Of a stretch of 64,000 nt of DNA, positions 1-9,894 are shown one piece after another. Under the pieces are notes generated by a model. That model worked only from the letters and a program-made list of their open reading frames with translations. It did no database searches and had not been told where the DNA came from. Numbering within the stretch: the first letter of the stretch is position 1; each line of letters starts with the position of its first letter. This DNA comes from Pristionchus mayeri (lineage: Eukaryota > Nematoda > Chromadorea > Rhabditida > Neodiplogasteridae): contig BTRK01000002.1 of assembly GCA_036245805.1 (NCBI GenBank), forward strand, positions 37,554,661 to 37,618,660, in the 5' to 3' direction. The position numbers and the translations under genes are program-made.

Positions 1-94
1 TATTTCTAAATGCAGAGAACTGTGATTACTTTTGTTTGAAAGAGTATCCAAGTACTCTTCGATCACAAAAGGATATATGAGGATTGATCGAGTT

Positions 95-155
95 TGAAGA
101 GCAGGGTACGCCAAAATGTAAAATTCGTAAAATCGGGCGAAACTTTTGAGACAAC
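95..155. mobile_element. mariner-like element terminal fragment
   Basis: This stretch resembles the right end of the mariner-like element at 44996-45884: the same order of an AAAATGTAAAATTC block, then GAAACTTTTGA, then CAACCT followed by ATAT and TTCC. No transposase or opposite terminal repeat was found nearby, so it is read as a relic. A poly-C run of about 14 nt follows at 179-192. The rest of 1-300 shows nothing else recognisable. Confidence 0.4.
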
Positions 156-532
156 CTGATATGTTCCTTACCACACAACCCCCCCCCCCCCCAAAACCAC
201 ATACCACTATGAGGACTCCAAGTGGATAGTTCTTCATTTGTTTAAAAGACAACTTTACAAACAAACAACGTATCGACGATGCAAATGATGAAATCACGAG
301 AAATTTCACATCAAGAACAATTCCTGAATGTCAATTTATTCCATCTTGCCCTCGGGTGCCGGCCACAATTCCTCAGCAGCAGTTCGTGTTAAGACGCCAC
401 CGATGTGGGAACCGATGGATGCTGAAAATGGATGTCATGGAATGGGAAAATACGAGATATCTTTCTGCGAGATGACCTAATCTGGCAATGAAAATTATGG
501 AACTCTTGTGGTAGTAGTGGTAGTGATCACAC

Positions 533-704
533 TTTCTCGGTTTTCCAATTTGGACAAGGAATTGTTCGGAATCTATGTGAAAGATTTCATCGCCTTTTTG
601 GCACAAAGACTTCAAATTGTGAGCCTTTTCACCTCCAATAAAACCTCCGACGGTTGTTCCAAGCGGATGCACTTTCGAGACCAGAGACGCACCGAATTCA
701 GCTG
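533..704 (-). CDS. possible exon of an unidentified gene
   Basis: On the minus strand, a TATTTCCAG acceptor (ending at 705) is followed by an open frame of about 57 codons that reaches a possible GTGTGA donor at 532. The predicted peptide has a glycine-rich patch (GTTVGGFIGG) followed by a mixed charged region. I do not recognise it. No neighbouring exon in phase was found, so this could be a chance open frame. The acceptor is directly next to a mariner terminal repeat (about 708-735), the same arrangement as at the acid phosphatase gene near 45,890. Confidence 0.2.
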
Positions 705-707
705 CTG

Positions 708-735
708 GAAATATTAGGTTGATTCATTTTTTCTT
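708..735. mobile_element. mariner-like terminal repeat
   Basis: Plus-strand TATTAGGTTGATTC followed by a T-rich stretch and AAAAGTTTCG matches the end of the element at 44996-45884, whose end reads TTAGGTTGATTCAAAAGTTTC when reversed. Only one end is visible here. TTAGGTTG is the typical start of mariner inverted repeats. Confidence 0.4.
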
Positions 736-936
736 AAAAGTTTCGTTAAAAGGTATTTTTACCGTTTTCACAGTTGCTTGACTTGTGTTCGGGGCTACTT
801 TGTCATTATTTCAGGCATGATTGGGATGCTTGAAAACTGTCGTACCTGTGGATTTATTTCACTTCGTTCGGCAGACACAAACAATTTCTCCAAAAAGTGG
901 CAAAATTTCAGTTTTCGAGTTTTCGGTTCAAACCGT

Positions 937-1350
937 CATAAACATATATACGGAAGTGAACTATGGAGTCCGACCAAAAAGATTACCAACCGACTCATAG
1001 TAGTACAACGAAGTATGATGAGGAAAATGTGCGGAGTTACGAGGCTGGATCGTCGAACCAATGAATGGCTGTCGCAGAAAGTGCCAATCCCGGATATTAG
1101 AGTGCAAGCGATGCAGAGAAAGTGGAACTGGGCAGCACGAATAGCATTGATCGATGACGACAGATGGACTACACGAGTGATGGAATGGACTCCCTACGAT
1201 CGAGTCCGTCCAATTGGAAGACCACGGACGAGATGGAGGGACGAATTCGTGCAACAACTGGGACCGAACTGGGATAGCGTGTGTAGAGACACCGTTGCTT
1301 GGAAGAATAGCATTTTCCACCAGGCCCAGACCTTGATCTTGGATAAATAG
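937..1350 (+). pseudogene. RTE-type non-LTR retrotransposon, 3' end of reverse transcriptase ORF
   Basis: The frame carries the C-terminal signature of RTE-clade polyproteins: YGSELWSPTKK, then a QRSMMRKMCGV block, an arginine/tryptophan-rich WNWAARIA block, DDRWTTRV, and the RPIGRPRTRWRDEF motif near the end. The endonuclease domain and RT core are missing, so this is a 5'-truncated copy, the usual outcome of incomplete target-primed reverse transcription. The frame stays open to the TAG at 1348-1350 and runs straight into a short (TAA)n-like tail at 1348-1370, as expected for a LINE 3' end. The upstream codons from 778 belong to the same open frame but do not look like RT. Confidence 0.85.
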
Positions 1351-1370
1351 TAATAATAATAATAATAAGG
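1348..1370 (+). repeat. (TAA)n microsatellite tail of the LINE
   Basis: Seven or so TAA/AAT units directly follow the retrotransposon stop codon. Short simple-sequence 3' tails are characteristic of RTE elements. Confidence 0.7.
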
Positions 1371-1691
1371 GACTCCGCCCATACCAGTAATGGCCCGCGG
1401 TTTCCGCTGCTAGCTCAACATGTTCGCAGGGTGGCCGAAATGGTCGAGTCTTACGGAGCGGGTCTCTTAAGATGCTTGTTCACTTTAAAGGAGGACTAAA
1501 GGCAAAGTTCAACTTTGGACCCATTCATAACCATAACCTAGCTCCTCTGAACGATTAAACGCTCCAAAAACTACATTAATATCTCGACTCTCAACAGGGT
1601 TATAATTAGTTGCCATGGACGCTCGAAGCTCAACTTGAAGCTTGAAGGATGTCAGGGAAGTGAGCGAATTAAAATAGCTGGAATATTTATC

Positions 1692-1762
1692 AAAAGGCGG
1701 GAACCGAACCCGTAACCTTCCAATCATGTTACAGATGCCCTATCACTGAGCTATAGCTACCA
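1692..1762 (-). repeat. tRNA-derived SINE head or tRNA pseudogene
   Basis: Read on the minus strand this has a good RNA polymerase III A box (TAGCTCAGTGATAGGGCA) forming a D-arm, and a B box (GGTTCGGTTCC) forming a 4-bp T-stem about 45 nt downstream. The acceptor stem does not pair, the anticodon stem is weak and position 33 is not U, so it is not a working tRNA. A tRNA-derived SINE or decayed tRNA is the likely origin. Confidence 0.5.
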
Positions 1763-2534
1763 ATGGACATCTACCTCCTATCTTTGGAGGGTGTAAACTA
1801 CCTCAAATGTTTTTATCGATGTGGCTACTTTGGCTTTAGTAATCATTTAACCACATCATACGCACATAATTAACACGTTATATAATCTATAGATATAGCT
1901 TACCTTCGAGGTGCAAGGAAGGGACAAGAGGGTCACCTTGAGAGCAGGCATCACATACTCGTATTCCTTTTCCCGTTCCACCTTAACAACGAAGCTCACA
2001 ACGTTTGCGAAAATTACATGAAAATGACCCCTCATTCACGGGGTAGTGACTTTGATCCGAACGATCAAGGAGCAACTACAGGTCAAAATGGAAACTCTTG
2101 TTTCAAAACTTGTTTCAAAAAAATAAAATCGAAATTCCTCCTTCCCCTTTTTCATCTTTTTCTTTGTGTTCGTATGACACATATCTTGTTATGGTTACGG
2201 CTGGCAATACGAGACGAGTTAGGGAGCTACGCTATACCCCATTCGGATTTGAACAAAAGAGGCAAACGTTTTCGCTACAAAGTTTCAAATTTGTCAACTC
2301 TAATACTTGACGTGTGCTAGTGCACTTGGAGAGGGCAGTGAGAGCAGCCAAACTCGGCAAGTGGGGCGCGACCTGTAATAGGATTTATGGGAGAAAAGCT
2401 TCAAATAACTAGGAAGACTGCTGTGTTGGCTCCAAAGTACACTACAATAAGTCAGAGAAACGGACAAAAACCATTTGGGGGTATCGATAATTATACCTCC
2501 CGCCTTCAGATACTGATGAAGATGTGTGATACCG

Positions 2535-2990
2535 ATGTTCTACCCTAAGCCAAATAATGTCCGTTGATTTTTGTAACTAGGACTACACAGATTACATTGG
2601 CCAAACTATACACTTCGAATACCTCTACGGACTGATTTCGGCACATGCTCAGTGTCTGCATCTTGGATGGGCCGGGAAGGGAGGAGCCGTCGATTTGAGT
2701 GGTCATCTGGAAGAATACGGAGAGAAAGAGAGGGAGAAGGAAATTCTCGAAGATCTTACGTGTTTCTAAGAATACGGTAGATGGCGAGATGAAGTAGTGA
2801 AGGAGGGGAAGAAGGAGGGAGAAGGGAGGATGACGACCTCCCGTCGACTTGGAGAGAAATGGAAATGAGTGGGAGAGAGGAAGGGGGAAATGCGAAAATA
2901 AAAATTCATTTGCGTAGATAGAGAAAAGATGAGAAGGGGGCGGAGATGGAGGAGAGAGTTCGAACCCCGCCGAAGCATGCCACAATTGTT
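2535..2990. other. purine/pyrimidine-skewed tract, no supported gene
   Basis: Strong AG bias on the plus strand (repeated GGGAGAAGGA-like words) leaves both strands open by composition, including a 146-codon minus-strand frame rich in Pro, Ser and Phe. No splice-supported exon or known motif was seen. 1763-2534 likewise shows nothing I can support. Confidence 0.4.
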
Positions 2991-3004
2991 CGAAGCATTT
3001 GTGT

Positions 3005-3110
3005 AATGCGTGGCGAGCAATGAAGATCTCATGAGAACTTCATGGCCAAAGGGGACTAGAATGCACAACGATTCTGGTCCAACCGATGGTCACATAGGTC
3101 TGCGTATGAG
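3005..3110 (+). repeat. dispersed repeat family R9, copy 1
   Basis: Shares the order GAAGATCTCATGAGAACTTC, then CCAAAGGGGA, then a GAATGCACAACGATTCTGGT-like block, then GATGGTCACATAGGTCTGCG with copies at 5683-5762, 7803-7905 and 12386-12472. All four are in the same orientation and diverged. No coding content or terminal repeats were identified; a SINE or decayed MITE is possible. Confidence 0.55.
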
Positions 3111-3188
3111 AAATGCATATTACTCGATTAAGAAGAGCTGGTGAATCATGCAAACTGTGGCTGGGAGAAGGACGCGAGCAAGTAATTA

Positions 3189-5580
3189 GCACATGTATCA
3201 CGAGTCGACGAAGCAAAATCAGAGCCTTCGAGAACAATTTTTTTCAAACCCTCTCAAATCGTCCAAACTAAGTTAGACTACTACCTTAGTCAAGACTTTT
3301 TGAAAGAACCATACTATTTGTCCCAGAGCCGGCATTTAGGAATTCTCCGGTTTTGGTACCAGCCATTCTGTATCTCAGCTCCCAGATGAGCTAGAAAGAT
3401 GGAACCGGGCTCAAAATGTGTGGAAAATTATTTCCTGAAACGTTCATGTTGAAGGCATAGCAGGGAAATCAAAAATAAACTATCTGTGACTGAAAGTATG
3501 ATCTCCAAACGACAAAAAAATTATTTTTGCCATAATGTAGGAGACTTCTGTGGAATTTTATTCCTGATTTTGAAAGAACATGTACCCACACAAATAACAA
3601 AAAAATAGAAATGGCAAAATTGTAGGGGTTGCATTTCTCATTTTTCACCTTCAATGTATAGTACTCGCAACTTCAGTTCTGAAATAATAAAAGTTATCAT
3701 TCCGGCTGACTATATTTCACTCTCTGGTACTTATTCACGATGTTTTCAGACCATTACAGTTAAATTACTGTGTGAAATTCACAATTTCGAACTTTTGAAA
3801 AATACGATTTTCTCAGCCTCGCATGAGCGCGATTTTCAGCATTGAAAACTTCAAATTTATCATCACGGAACGCTCAGGTACAGTCGATTTTGATAGTATA
3901 TGTCACCGTCAACAAAAATATTGTAATGTGGAACCATCGAAAGTTGTATTCTTCTTAGCATAATCTAGCAAATTTCGCTCCAGTGAAGGTTCGTCATGAA
4001 ATAAAATTATTTTTTGATAAGATTTTGATTAGAATATCGTTGGTATTACATAATGCAAAATATTCTTGGGGGTAGATGAGTCTGAAAACTGAAAATTTTA
4101 ATAATTTAAATGTTTCTGAAAGACAACATTTTCAAATTTCCATTTTCCAGACTTTCTAAAATTAGGAAATATGAAATGTGTTATAGCTTTTCACACTCAT
4201 CTATCCCCAAGAATATTTTGCATGATGTAATACCATCGATATTCTTAATAATCTTATCAAAAAATAATTTTATCTCATGACGAACCTTCGCTGGAGCGAA
4301 ATGTTCTAGATTATGCTGAGAAGAATACTTTCGATGGTTCCACATTGCAATATTTTTTTGACGATGACATATACTATCAAAATCGACTGTAAGTGAGCGT
4401 TCCGTGAATATAAATTTCAAGTTTTAAATTCTGAAAGTCGAGCTCATGCGAGGCTGAGAAAATCGTAAGTTCGATATTTCGAATTTCACACAGTAATTTA
4501 ACTGTAATGATCTGGAAACATCGCGAATAAGTACTAGAAAGTGAAATATAGTCAGCCGGAATGATGAATTTTATTATTTCAGAACAAGTTGCGGCTACTA
4601 CACATTGAAGGCAAAACATGAGAACTAAAAACCCCCTACAATTTTGCCATTTTTATTTTTTTTTATTTGTGTTGGTACATGTTCTTTCAAAATCAGGAAT
4701 AAAATTCCACAGAAGTCTCCTACATTATGGCAAAAGAATGTATTTTGTCGTTTGGAGATCATACTTTTAGTCACAGATAGTGTATTTTTGATTTTCATGC
4801 TAAAAGAGTTTCTGGGGCGGGGGTGACAAAACAGAAACCGACAAAACAGAAACAAATCACAGCTCCTTCGGGAATTGATGTAGGGACTGGTGAGTTGTTG
4901 TATTGTTACCAGTATGCGCTCTACTACACCACCCTGTTTAGATCCTCTAACTATATGAACTTGAGTTTCACTGACCACCAACGTATAGGGGTTCATGGTC
5001 CAAAATTTAGTATTTGAGTGGAAATTCATGGGTAGATAAACACCAAGTACCGTAACCAATCAATATACAGATGTTCCAGTGACTACTGTATCTCAGTAAC
5101 ATACTTATCGATTGGTTACGGTATCTGGTGTTTATCTACCCATGAATTTCCACTCAAATACTAAATTTTGGACCATGAACCCCTATACGTTGGTGGTCAG
5201 TGAAACTCAAGTTCATATAGTTAGAGGATCTAAACAGGGTGGTGTAGTAGAGCGCATACTGGTAACAATGCAACAACTCCCCAGCCCCTACATCGAATCC
5301 CGAAGGAGATTTGTTTCTGTTTGTGATTTGTTTCTGTTTTGTCGGTTTCTGTTTTGTCACCCCCCCCCCGTTTCTGGAAATAATTTTCTAAACATTTTTA
5401 GCCCGGTGCCATATTTCTAGCTCATCTGGGAGCTGAGATATGGCTGGTACGAAAACCGGAGAATTCCTAAATGAAAAAAAAACTCATGACTAGGGTAGTA
5501 TTCTAACTTAGTTTGGTAGATTTGAGATGGGTTTGAAAAAATTGTTCGTGGCTATCTCCACTGACTGGTGATACCTGTGT
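3189..5580. mobile_element. long fold-back element, family FB3 (copy with nested insertion)
   Basis: Left end GTATCACGAGTC and right end CTGACTGGTGATAC are imperfect inverted repeats matching the ends of the FB3 copy at 21264-22825. The interior is a large palindrome: 3470-4140 is reverse-complementary to about 4145-4812. Near each end is a conserved block (CCCAGAGCCGGC ... CTCAGCTCCCAGATGAGCTAG). A hAT-like fold-back element (4816-5369) is inserted in the right arm. No transposase frame is visible; short frames on both strands are mirror images produced by the palindrome. Confidence 0.7.
4816..5369. mobile_element. hAT-like fold-back MITE, family FB1, copy A
   Basis: A palindrome of about 554 bp flanked by a perfect 8-bp target duplication GTTTCTGG (4808-4815 and 5370-5377), the duplication size typical of hAT elements. 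Each end has a G-run then two tandem 14-nt units GACAAAACAGAAAC. The right arm carries an extra partial unit. Interior arms share with other copies a GTTGTTTCATTGTTACCAGT-like block, GAGTTTCACT, GGGGTTCATGGTCCAAAAT, and a central CCGTAACCAATCGAT-like motif. It lies inside FB3, so it inserted later. Confidence 0.85.
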
Positions 5581-5682
5581 TATTGTTAGATCTTTTGGTT
5601 CGAAACCTAATTTTGCCGTAGACTATGAGTCAAGGATAATTAGGAATGAGAATACGGGAAATTAGAATGAGGAGATAATGAG

Positions 5683-5762
5683 CCGCGAGCAGTGAAGATC
5701 TCATAATAACGTCATGATCAAAGGGGACCAGAATGATCAACAATACTGGTCCGAGTATGTTT
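5683..5762 (+). repeat. dispersed repeat family R9, copy 2
   Basis: GAAGATCTCATAATAACGTC, CAAAGGGGACCAGAATG and ACTGGTCCG follow in the same order as in copy 1 at 3005-3110. It starts about 100 bp after the end of the FB3 element. Confidence 0.55.
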
Positions 5763-5935
5763 AAGGAAAATCGAAAATTTAAAAAAATGCGCGCATACAC
5801 CCATCGCTAGGTGATGTGCACAATTGCACCTAACTGTCGCATCACGTACTTGCTGAAAGTTCAAGCGAGGCTCACTATTGACCGAGGTAAATGATAAGAA
5901 AGCGAAACATCCTTTGTCAGTTCCCTAGCTGTCTA

Positions 5936-7249
5936 CATGGTGCGGAGAAAGTACTTTGACAAAGTTTGAACTCGAATATTTCATCAGTCCTATCAACCTG
6001 TTAATGCATGTTATAACACGTTTTAGTATACCACTCAAGGTGTTCAATGCGCACTTCAAATAATATCCCCTAGTAATGACTCGACCCCACCAGTACCGGA
6101 AATCCATTATTGACCTTTGGACCCTCGGCGAGTCCCCAGCTGGAATTTCGAATAAACTCCGAGTTTCCCGTCAGACCGTTCACAATACCATCTGCCGCTT
6201 CAAGGCGCTGGGGACGACTAAGGACCGTATTAGAGTGGGCAGACCTCACACTGCTGTCACTCGGAAGAACAAGAAAATCGTGCAGATGCGAGTTGCACGT
6301 GATCCCATCCGATCTATGAGAAAGATGGCCCGTGATCTCGGAATCGACGAGCATTCGGTGCGCAAGATAGTTCACTCTGGTCTCACGTCCCACCCTTACA
6401 AGATGCGTAAGGGCCATGGTCTGATTGGCATTCACAAGGAGAAGAGGCTCAAGAGATGCAAGAAGCTCCTAGGGAGGATCGCACATGGCGAACACCTCAC
6501 GACTCTCTACTCGGATGAGAAGGTGTTCACGGTGGAGCAGGTCTTCAACAGCCAGAACACGAGGATCATTGCCAAGTCAAGTCAGCAAGCCAATGCCCGA
6601 GGAAGAACTGTCTCACGTGTTTCCCACCCGCAATCGGTGATGGTTTGGGCAGGGGTCTGTGCGACTGGCAAGACCCCCCTCGTCTTCGTCAAGCCCGGTG
6701 TGAAGGTGGACAAGAACTACTACATCAAGGAGAAAAACCTCCTCCCTTGGTCTCGTTCCCACTTCAAATGACGTCATTGGACCTTCCGGCAGGATTATGT
6801 CCCCGCTCATTCCGCAAAACTGAACCAGAACTGGTGCACCACCCATTTGCCCGACTTCATTCCATCCGATGAATGGCCCTCGAACAGTTCGGATCTCTCT
6901 CCCCTTGACTTCAGTGTGTGGTCGGTACTGGAGAAGAATGCTTGCTCTGCTCGCCACCAGAGTTTGGATAGCCTCAAAAAGTCCCTCCAGAATGCATGGG
7001 AGAAAATCGATACCCACTACCTGCGATCCGTCATCGAGTCAGTCCCTTCTCGTCTCAATGCTGTCGTCAAGGCCAATGCCATGGATGCCAAGGCCAATGC
7101 CAAGGCCATGGAGGTCAAATCGAGTAATATCATGTTGTTATCTTCCTATTGTCTCTGATAAATAATGTGTACTGTTTCAAAAAAAATTCGATGCCATTAA
7201 AGGAAGATACATGGTTAAATCCATGTCAAAGTACTTTCTCCGCACCCTG
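5936..7249 (+). mobile_element. mariner element, DD37D (maT-like) type, full length
   Basis: The 1,314-bp element is bounded by about 28-bp inverted repeats (left GGTGCGGAGAAAGTACTTTG, right its reverse complement) with TA target-site duplications at 5934-5935 and 7250-7251. It contains one transposase frame (6076-7158) interrupted by one stop. The intact ends and single lesion suggest fairly recent activity. Confidence 0.9.
6076..7158 (+). pseudogene. mariner (DD37D) transposase, one premature stop
   Basis: The frame begins at the ATG at 6076. An N-terminal helix-turn-helix (ISNKLRVSRQTVHNT) is followed by a GRP motif (RVGRP) and a second HTH-like region. The catalytic triad is visible: first Asp in YSDEKVF, second in FRQDYVPAHS, third in SDLSPLDF, with 37 residues between the second and third, as in the DD37D maT group. 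The frame is open over 360 codons except for a TGA at 6769-6771, after which the same frame continues to TGA at 7158. Compared with the family, a few residues seem missing just before the LLPW block. One nonsense change is the main barrier to function; it could otherwise be mobilised in trans. Confidence 0.85.
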
Positions 7250-7282
7250 TATAACTACGTTATCAAAACTGAAAAAAAATCG

Positions 7283-7732
7283 TTAATCAATTAACAAGTG
7301 TAGTATTATTGAAATGATTTCAACTGTTTTTTTTAAAACTGAGATCACAACTTTTTTCTTTAAATTATATAATAATTTGCAAAATTTTCCCTCGAATTGA
7401 TCCAAGAATGTGTGATCGATGAAGATTCGCTCAAAAAGAACAGCCGATCGGTCGATTACAACAAATGAGAGCAAACCTGAAATAAGAGCTATCACATACG
7501 TATTTCCAGATGGAACTCGGCAATAATCACATAGTTCATTGAACGTCTTTCTAACTGTAACAAGATACGTAATTAACATATAATTATGATTACAACTAAA
7601 GAAGACTTTCGAGAAAATTCCGGAGTAAGCCCCATTGCCCTTCCGCGCCGCGTGATACCGTGGAGTCCAAACGGGACACTCTCTCGATCTAGTGATAACA
7701 AGGGAGAAACCTTGATCAATAATGCGTTTCAA
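7283..7732 (-). CDS. unidentified 149-codon ORF
   Basis: The frame opens at ATG 7732 on the minus strand. It has a hydrophobic stretch near residues 85-100 (VIALISGLLSFVVI) followed by basic residues, and a Cys-containing segment before it. Acceptor-like sequences occur inside but would give introns too short to be real. A chemoreceptor fragment was considered because of the DRSAVLFER stretch, but the match is too weak to name. It may be part of a decayed gene or chance. Confidence 0.2.
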   Translation of the reverse strand: MKRIIDQGFSLVITRSRECPVWTPRYHAARKGNGAYSGIFSKVFFSCNHNYMLITYLVTVRKTFNELCDYCRVPSGNTYVIALISGLLSFVVIDRSAVLFERIFIDHTFLDQFEGKFCKLLYNLKKKVVISVLKKTVEIISIILHLLID

Positions 7733-7802
7733 GGAGTAACAAAATAAGCATGGACGACACCCATTTTCCTCATTCTTCTAACAGCTCGACCTTCTATGGG
7801 TT

Positions 7803-7905
7803 AGATTCAATGTGTGAATCTCGAGAGAACTTCGTTACCAAAAGGGGATCAGATTACACAATGATTCTGATCTGGCCTGTGGCAACATAGTTCTACGTTT
7901 GAGGC
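7803..7905 (+). repeat. dispersed repeat family R9, copy 3
   Basis: Carries GAATCTCGAGAGAACTTC, CAAAAGGGGATCAGA and CACAATGATTCTGATCTGG in the family order. 7906-8310 is AT-rich with nothing else recognisable. Confidence 0.5.
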
Positions 7906-8318
7906 ACGTACACACTATTAGACAATATTACTATACTTGGAGAATAGGTCCTCCTACGTAAATGAGGGAATAGGACCTCCTTCCTAAATGAAAATCTAAT
8001 TATCTTAAACATATTAGGAAAAATACCTGTTATGCATGTTTTCAGCCATATTTATCTCCACGTTCATGCATAAAAATATATATTGTACGCGATGTTCACA
8101 AAACATCCAAATATGACTCAACTGTGATTGGTTGGAAGTGAAGAGAATCATTCGCTCGACCGAATTAGACGATGTTTCTGAAAAATAATTGATAAATTAT
8201 ATATTTATGACATATTATCGACACATGATAACGTTGAATAAAAATTATGACAGAACTCATTGCGAATTAATGCAATAATATAAAAGTTAAATGTTATGAA
8301 ATTCAAATACGATTCCGG

Positions 8319-8837
8319 GGGGGGGGGGGGGGGCGGACAATCGCACAACGGACAATCGCACAACAATTCGCCATTCGCTTGCAAGTTGGCCTTGGATCCT
8401 GAGAGTTGTTTCATTGTTACCAGTATGTGCTCCCGTACATTTGCATATGCACATCTTGTAACCAGGCGATCATGAGTTTCACTCCATATCTATGTATGGT
8501 CCAAAATTGGGAATTTGAGTAGAAAATCAAGGTTAGATATTCAGCAAAAGCCATAACCAATTGATCAAAATGTTACTGGTTTAGAGTAGTATTTGAGGTA
8601 CTGGAATATCGATTGGTTACATCATTTGGCAATTATCTAACCATGATTTTCCCCTCAAATTGTCAATTTCGGACCATGAACCTCTATACATAGATATGGA
8701 GTGAAACTCATGATCGCCTGGTTACAAGCTTTACATATGGTAACAATGAAACAACTCCCAGGATGCCAGGCCAAATTGCAAGGGAATGGCGAATTGTTGT
8801 GCGATTGTCCGTTGTGCGATTGTCCGCCCCCGCCCCC
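8319..8837. mobile_element. hAT-like fold-back MITE, family FB1, copy B
   Basis: Palindromic element flanked by a perfect 8-bp duplication GATTCCGG (8311-8318 and 8838-8845). The left terminus is a G-run of about 15 nt. Both ends carry two tandem units of GACAATCGCACAAC, a different 14-mer from copy A. The interior matches the other copies (GAGTTTCACTCCATATCTATG and ACCATGAACC blocks). Confidence 0.85.
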
Positions 8838-9346
8838 GATTCCGGAGAGTAGCGCGCCGCATTGCACTACCGTCCCGCGTCTTACGGTAGAGTTCGGGGG
8901 AGCATTAGAATCTGTTCTTATAAACCCTCTCTCACCCATACCTCTATCGAGTGAGACAGCTAGAGGATAGTCCTTGCACAGTATTACAGAAAAGGAATGG
9001 CAAATTTGATCAAAAACTGTAAATATCCACAGTGATTCGAACAGATGATGAAAGGTGTCGGGATGCCCACAGATGTGCGTGCTCTTCCAGCGGAACGGCC
9101 GAGAGGAAACAATGCATTAAGGAAGAGATTCGTTTCTATTGACGTCATAGTTAAGTAACACTGGCCAACATTGAACATACTACCAATCAATATTATGGGT
9201 GAATAAATGCACTACAACTATAAAAACGCGAGAGAAAGGAAGCCACGAGAACAAACCCCCCACTCTTCCAATTCATTGCGCCTTATCATTCTCGCCCGCT
9301 CACTTGCCCGATGCGTGCAGCCACAACGCGTTGCGGCTCGTAACTA

Positions 9347-9472
9347 GGGTTCTCTTTGGAAAATTGCACCTCCATTTTCGGATATGTTTCAGATGCGCAA
9401 CTCAAACAATAGAAAATCCGCTATATTACGCACCTGAAACATATCCGAAATTGGATCAAAAATTTTCCAATA
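9347..9472. mobile_element. short TA-target inverted-repeat element (MITE)
   Basis: Inverted arms contain TTTCGGATATGTTTCAG and its complement. The left end TA/GGGTTCTCTTTGG matches the start of the better-preserved MITE at 26029-26155. The right terminus is degraded. Confidence 0.55.
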
Positions 9473-9894
9473 AGATAATTGTACTTGTAATCAATGCAAG
9501 CCACATTCTTGTGTCGAGTGATATGCGCAATATGAAAGGGTTGTGAGGGAATTACACAATAGTTCGCCAGATAGCAATGCGGGTACACAGTTACAGTGGA
9601 AGGATAAAAATAGATATACAAAATACAAAAAAATGAAAAATGCAATGGAAGTGTGGAACTATACAAACTATACCTGCTCCGTTAGCTCTCAGTTTTGCTC
9701 TGGTCCGTCTCTGCCCATTTCCTTCTCCATCTTCTTCGTGTGTATGTGATAGGCTGGATGACGTTGGCACACTCGAGTCATAAATAGCTCATATACATGT
9801 AATGATTTTCATTGTGATTACATTTATGCATCTAGTGAAAACATCATTCAACAGTTATATTTTTCCTTCCACACCACATTATTGCTGATATATA

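Noticed and set aside
179..192. Poly-C run as the terminus of another FB1 element
   Set aside because: No GACAA-type 14-mer or palindromic body beside it.
1428..1475. GGTGGCCGAAATGGTCGAGTC, resembling a Ser/Leu tRNA D-arm
   Set aside because: No B box or acceptor stem follows; too little for a tRNA or SINE call.
2545..3068. Long minus-strand frames rich in Pro, Ser and Phe
   Set aside because: They are a by-product of an AG-rich tract; no splice partners or motifs.
4181..5420. Pairs of similar peptides on opposite strands (also at 9962-10177 versus 11553-11768, and 18400 versus 18713)
   Set aside because: They are the two arms of palindromic elements read in opposite directions, not genes.
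7439..7560. Chemoreceptor fragment in the minus-strand ORF at 7283-7732
   Set aside because: Only a short hydrophobic stretch and an FER triplet resemble the family; the putative introns would be about 24 nt.
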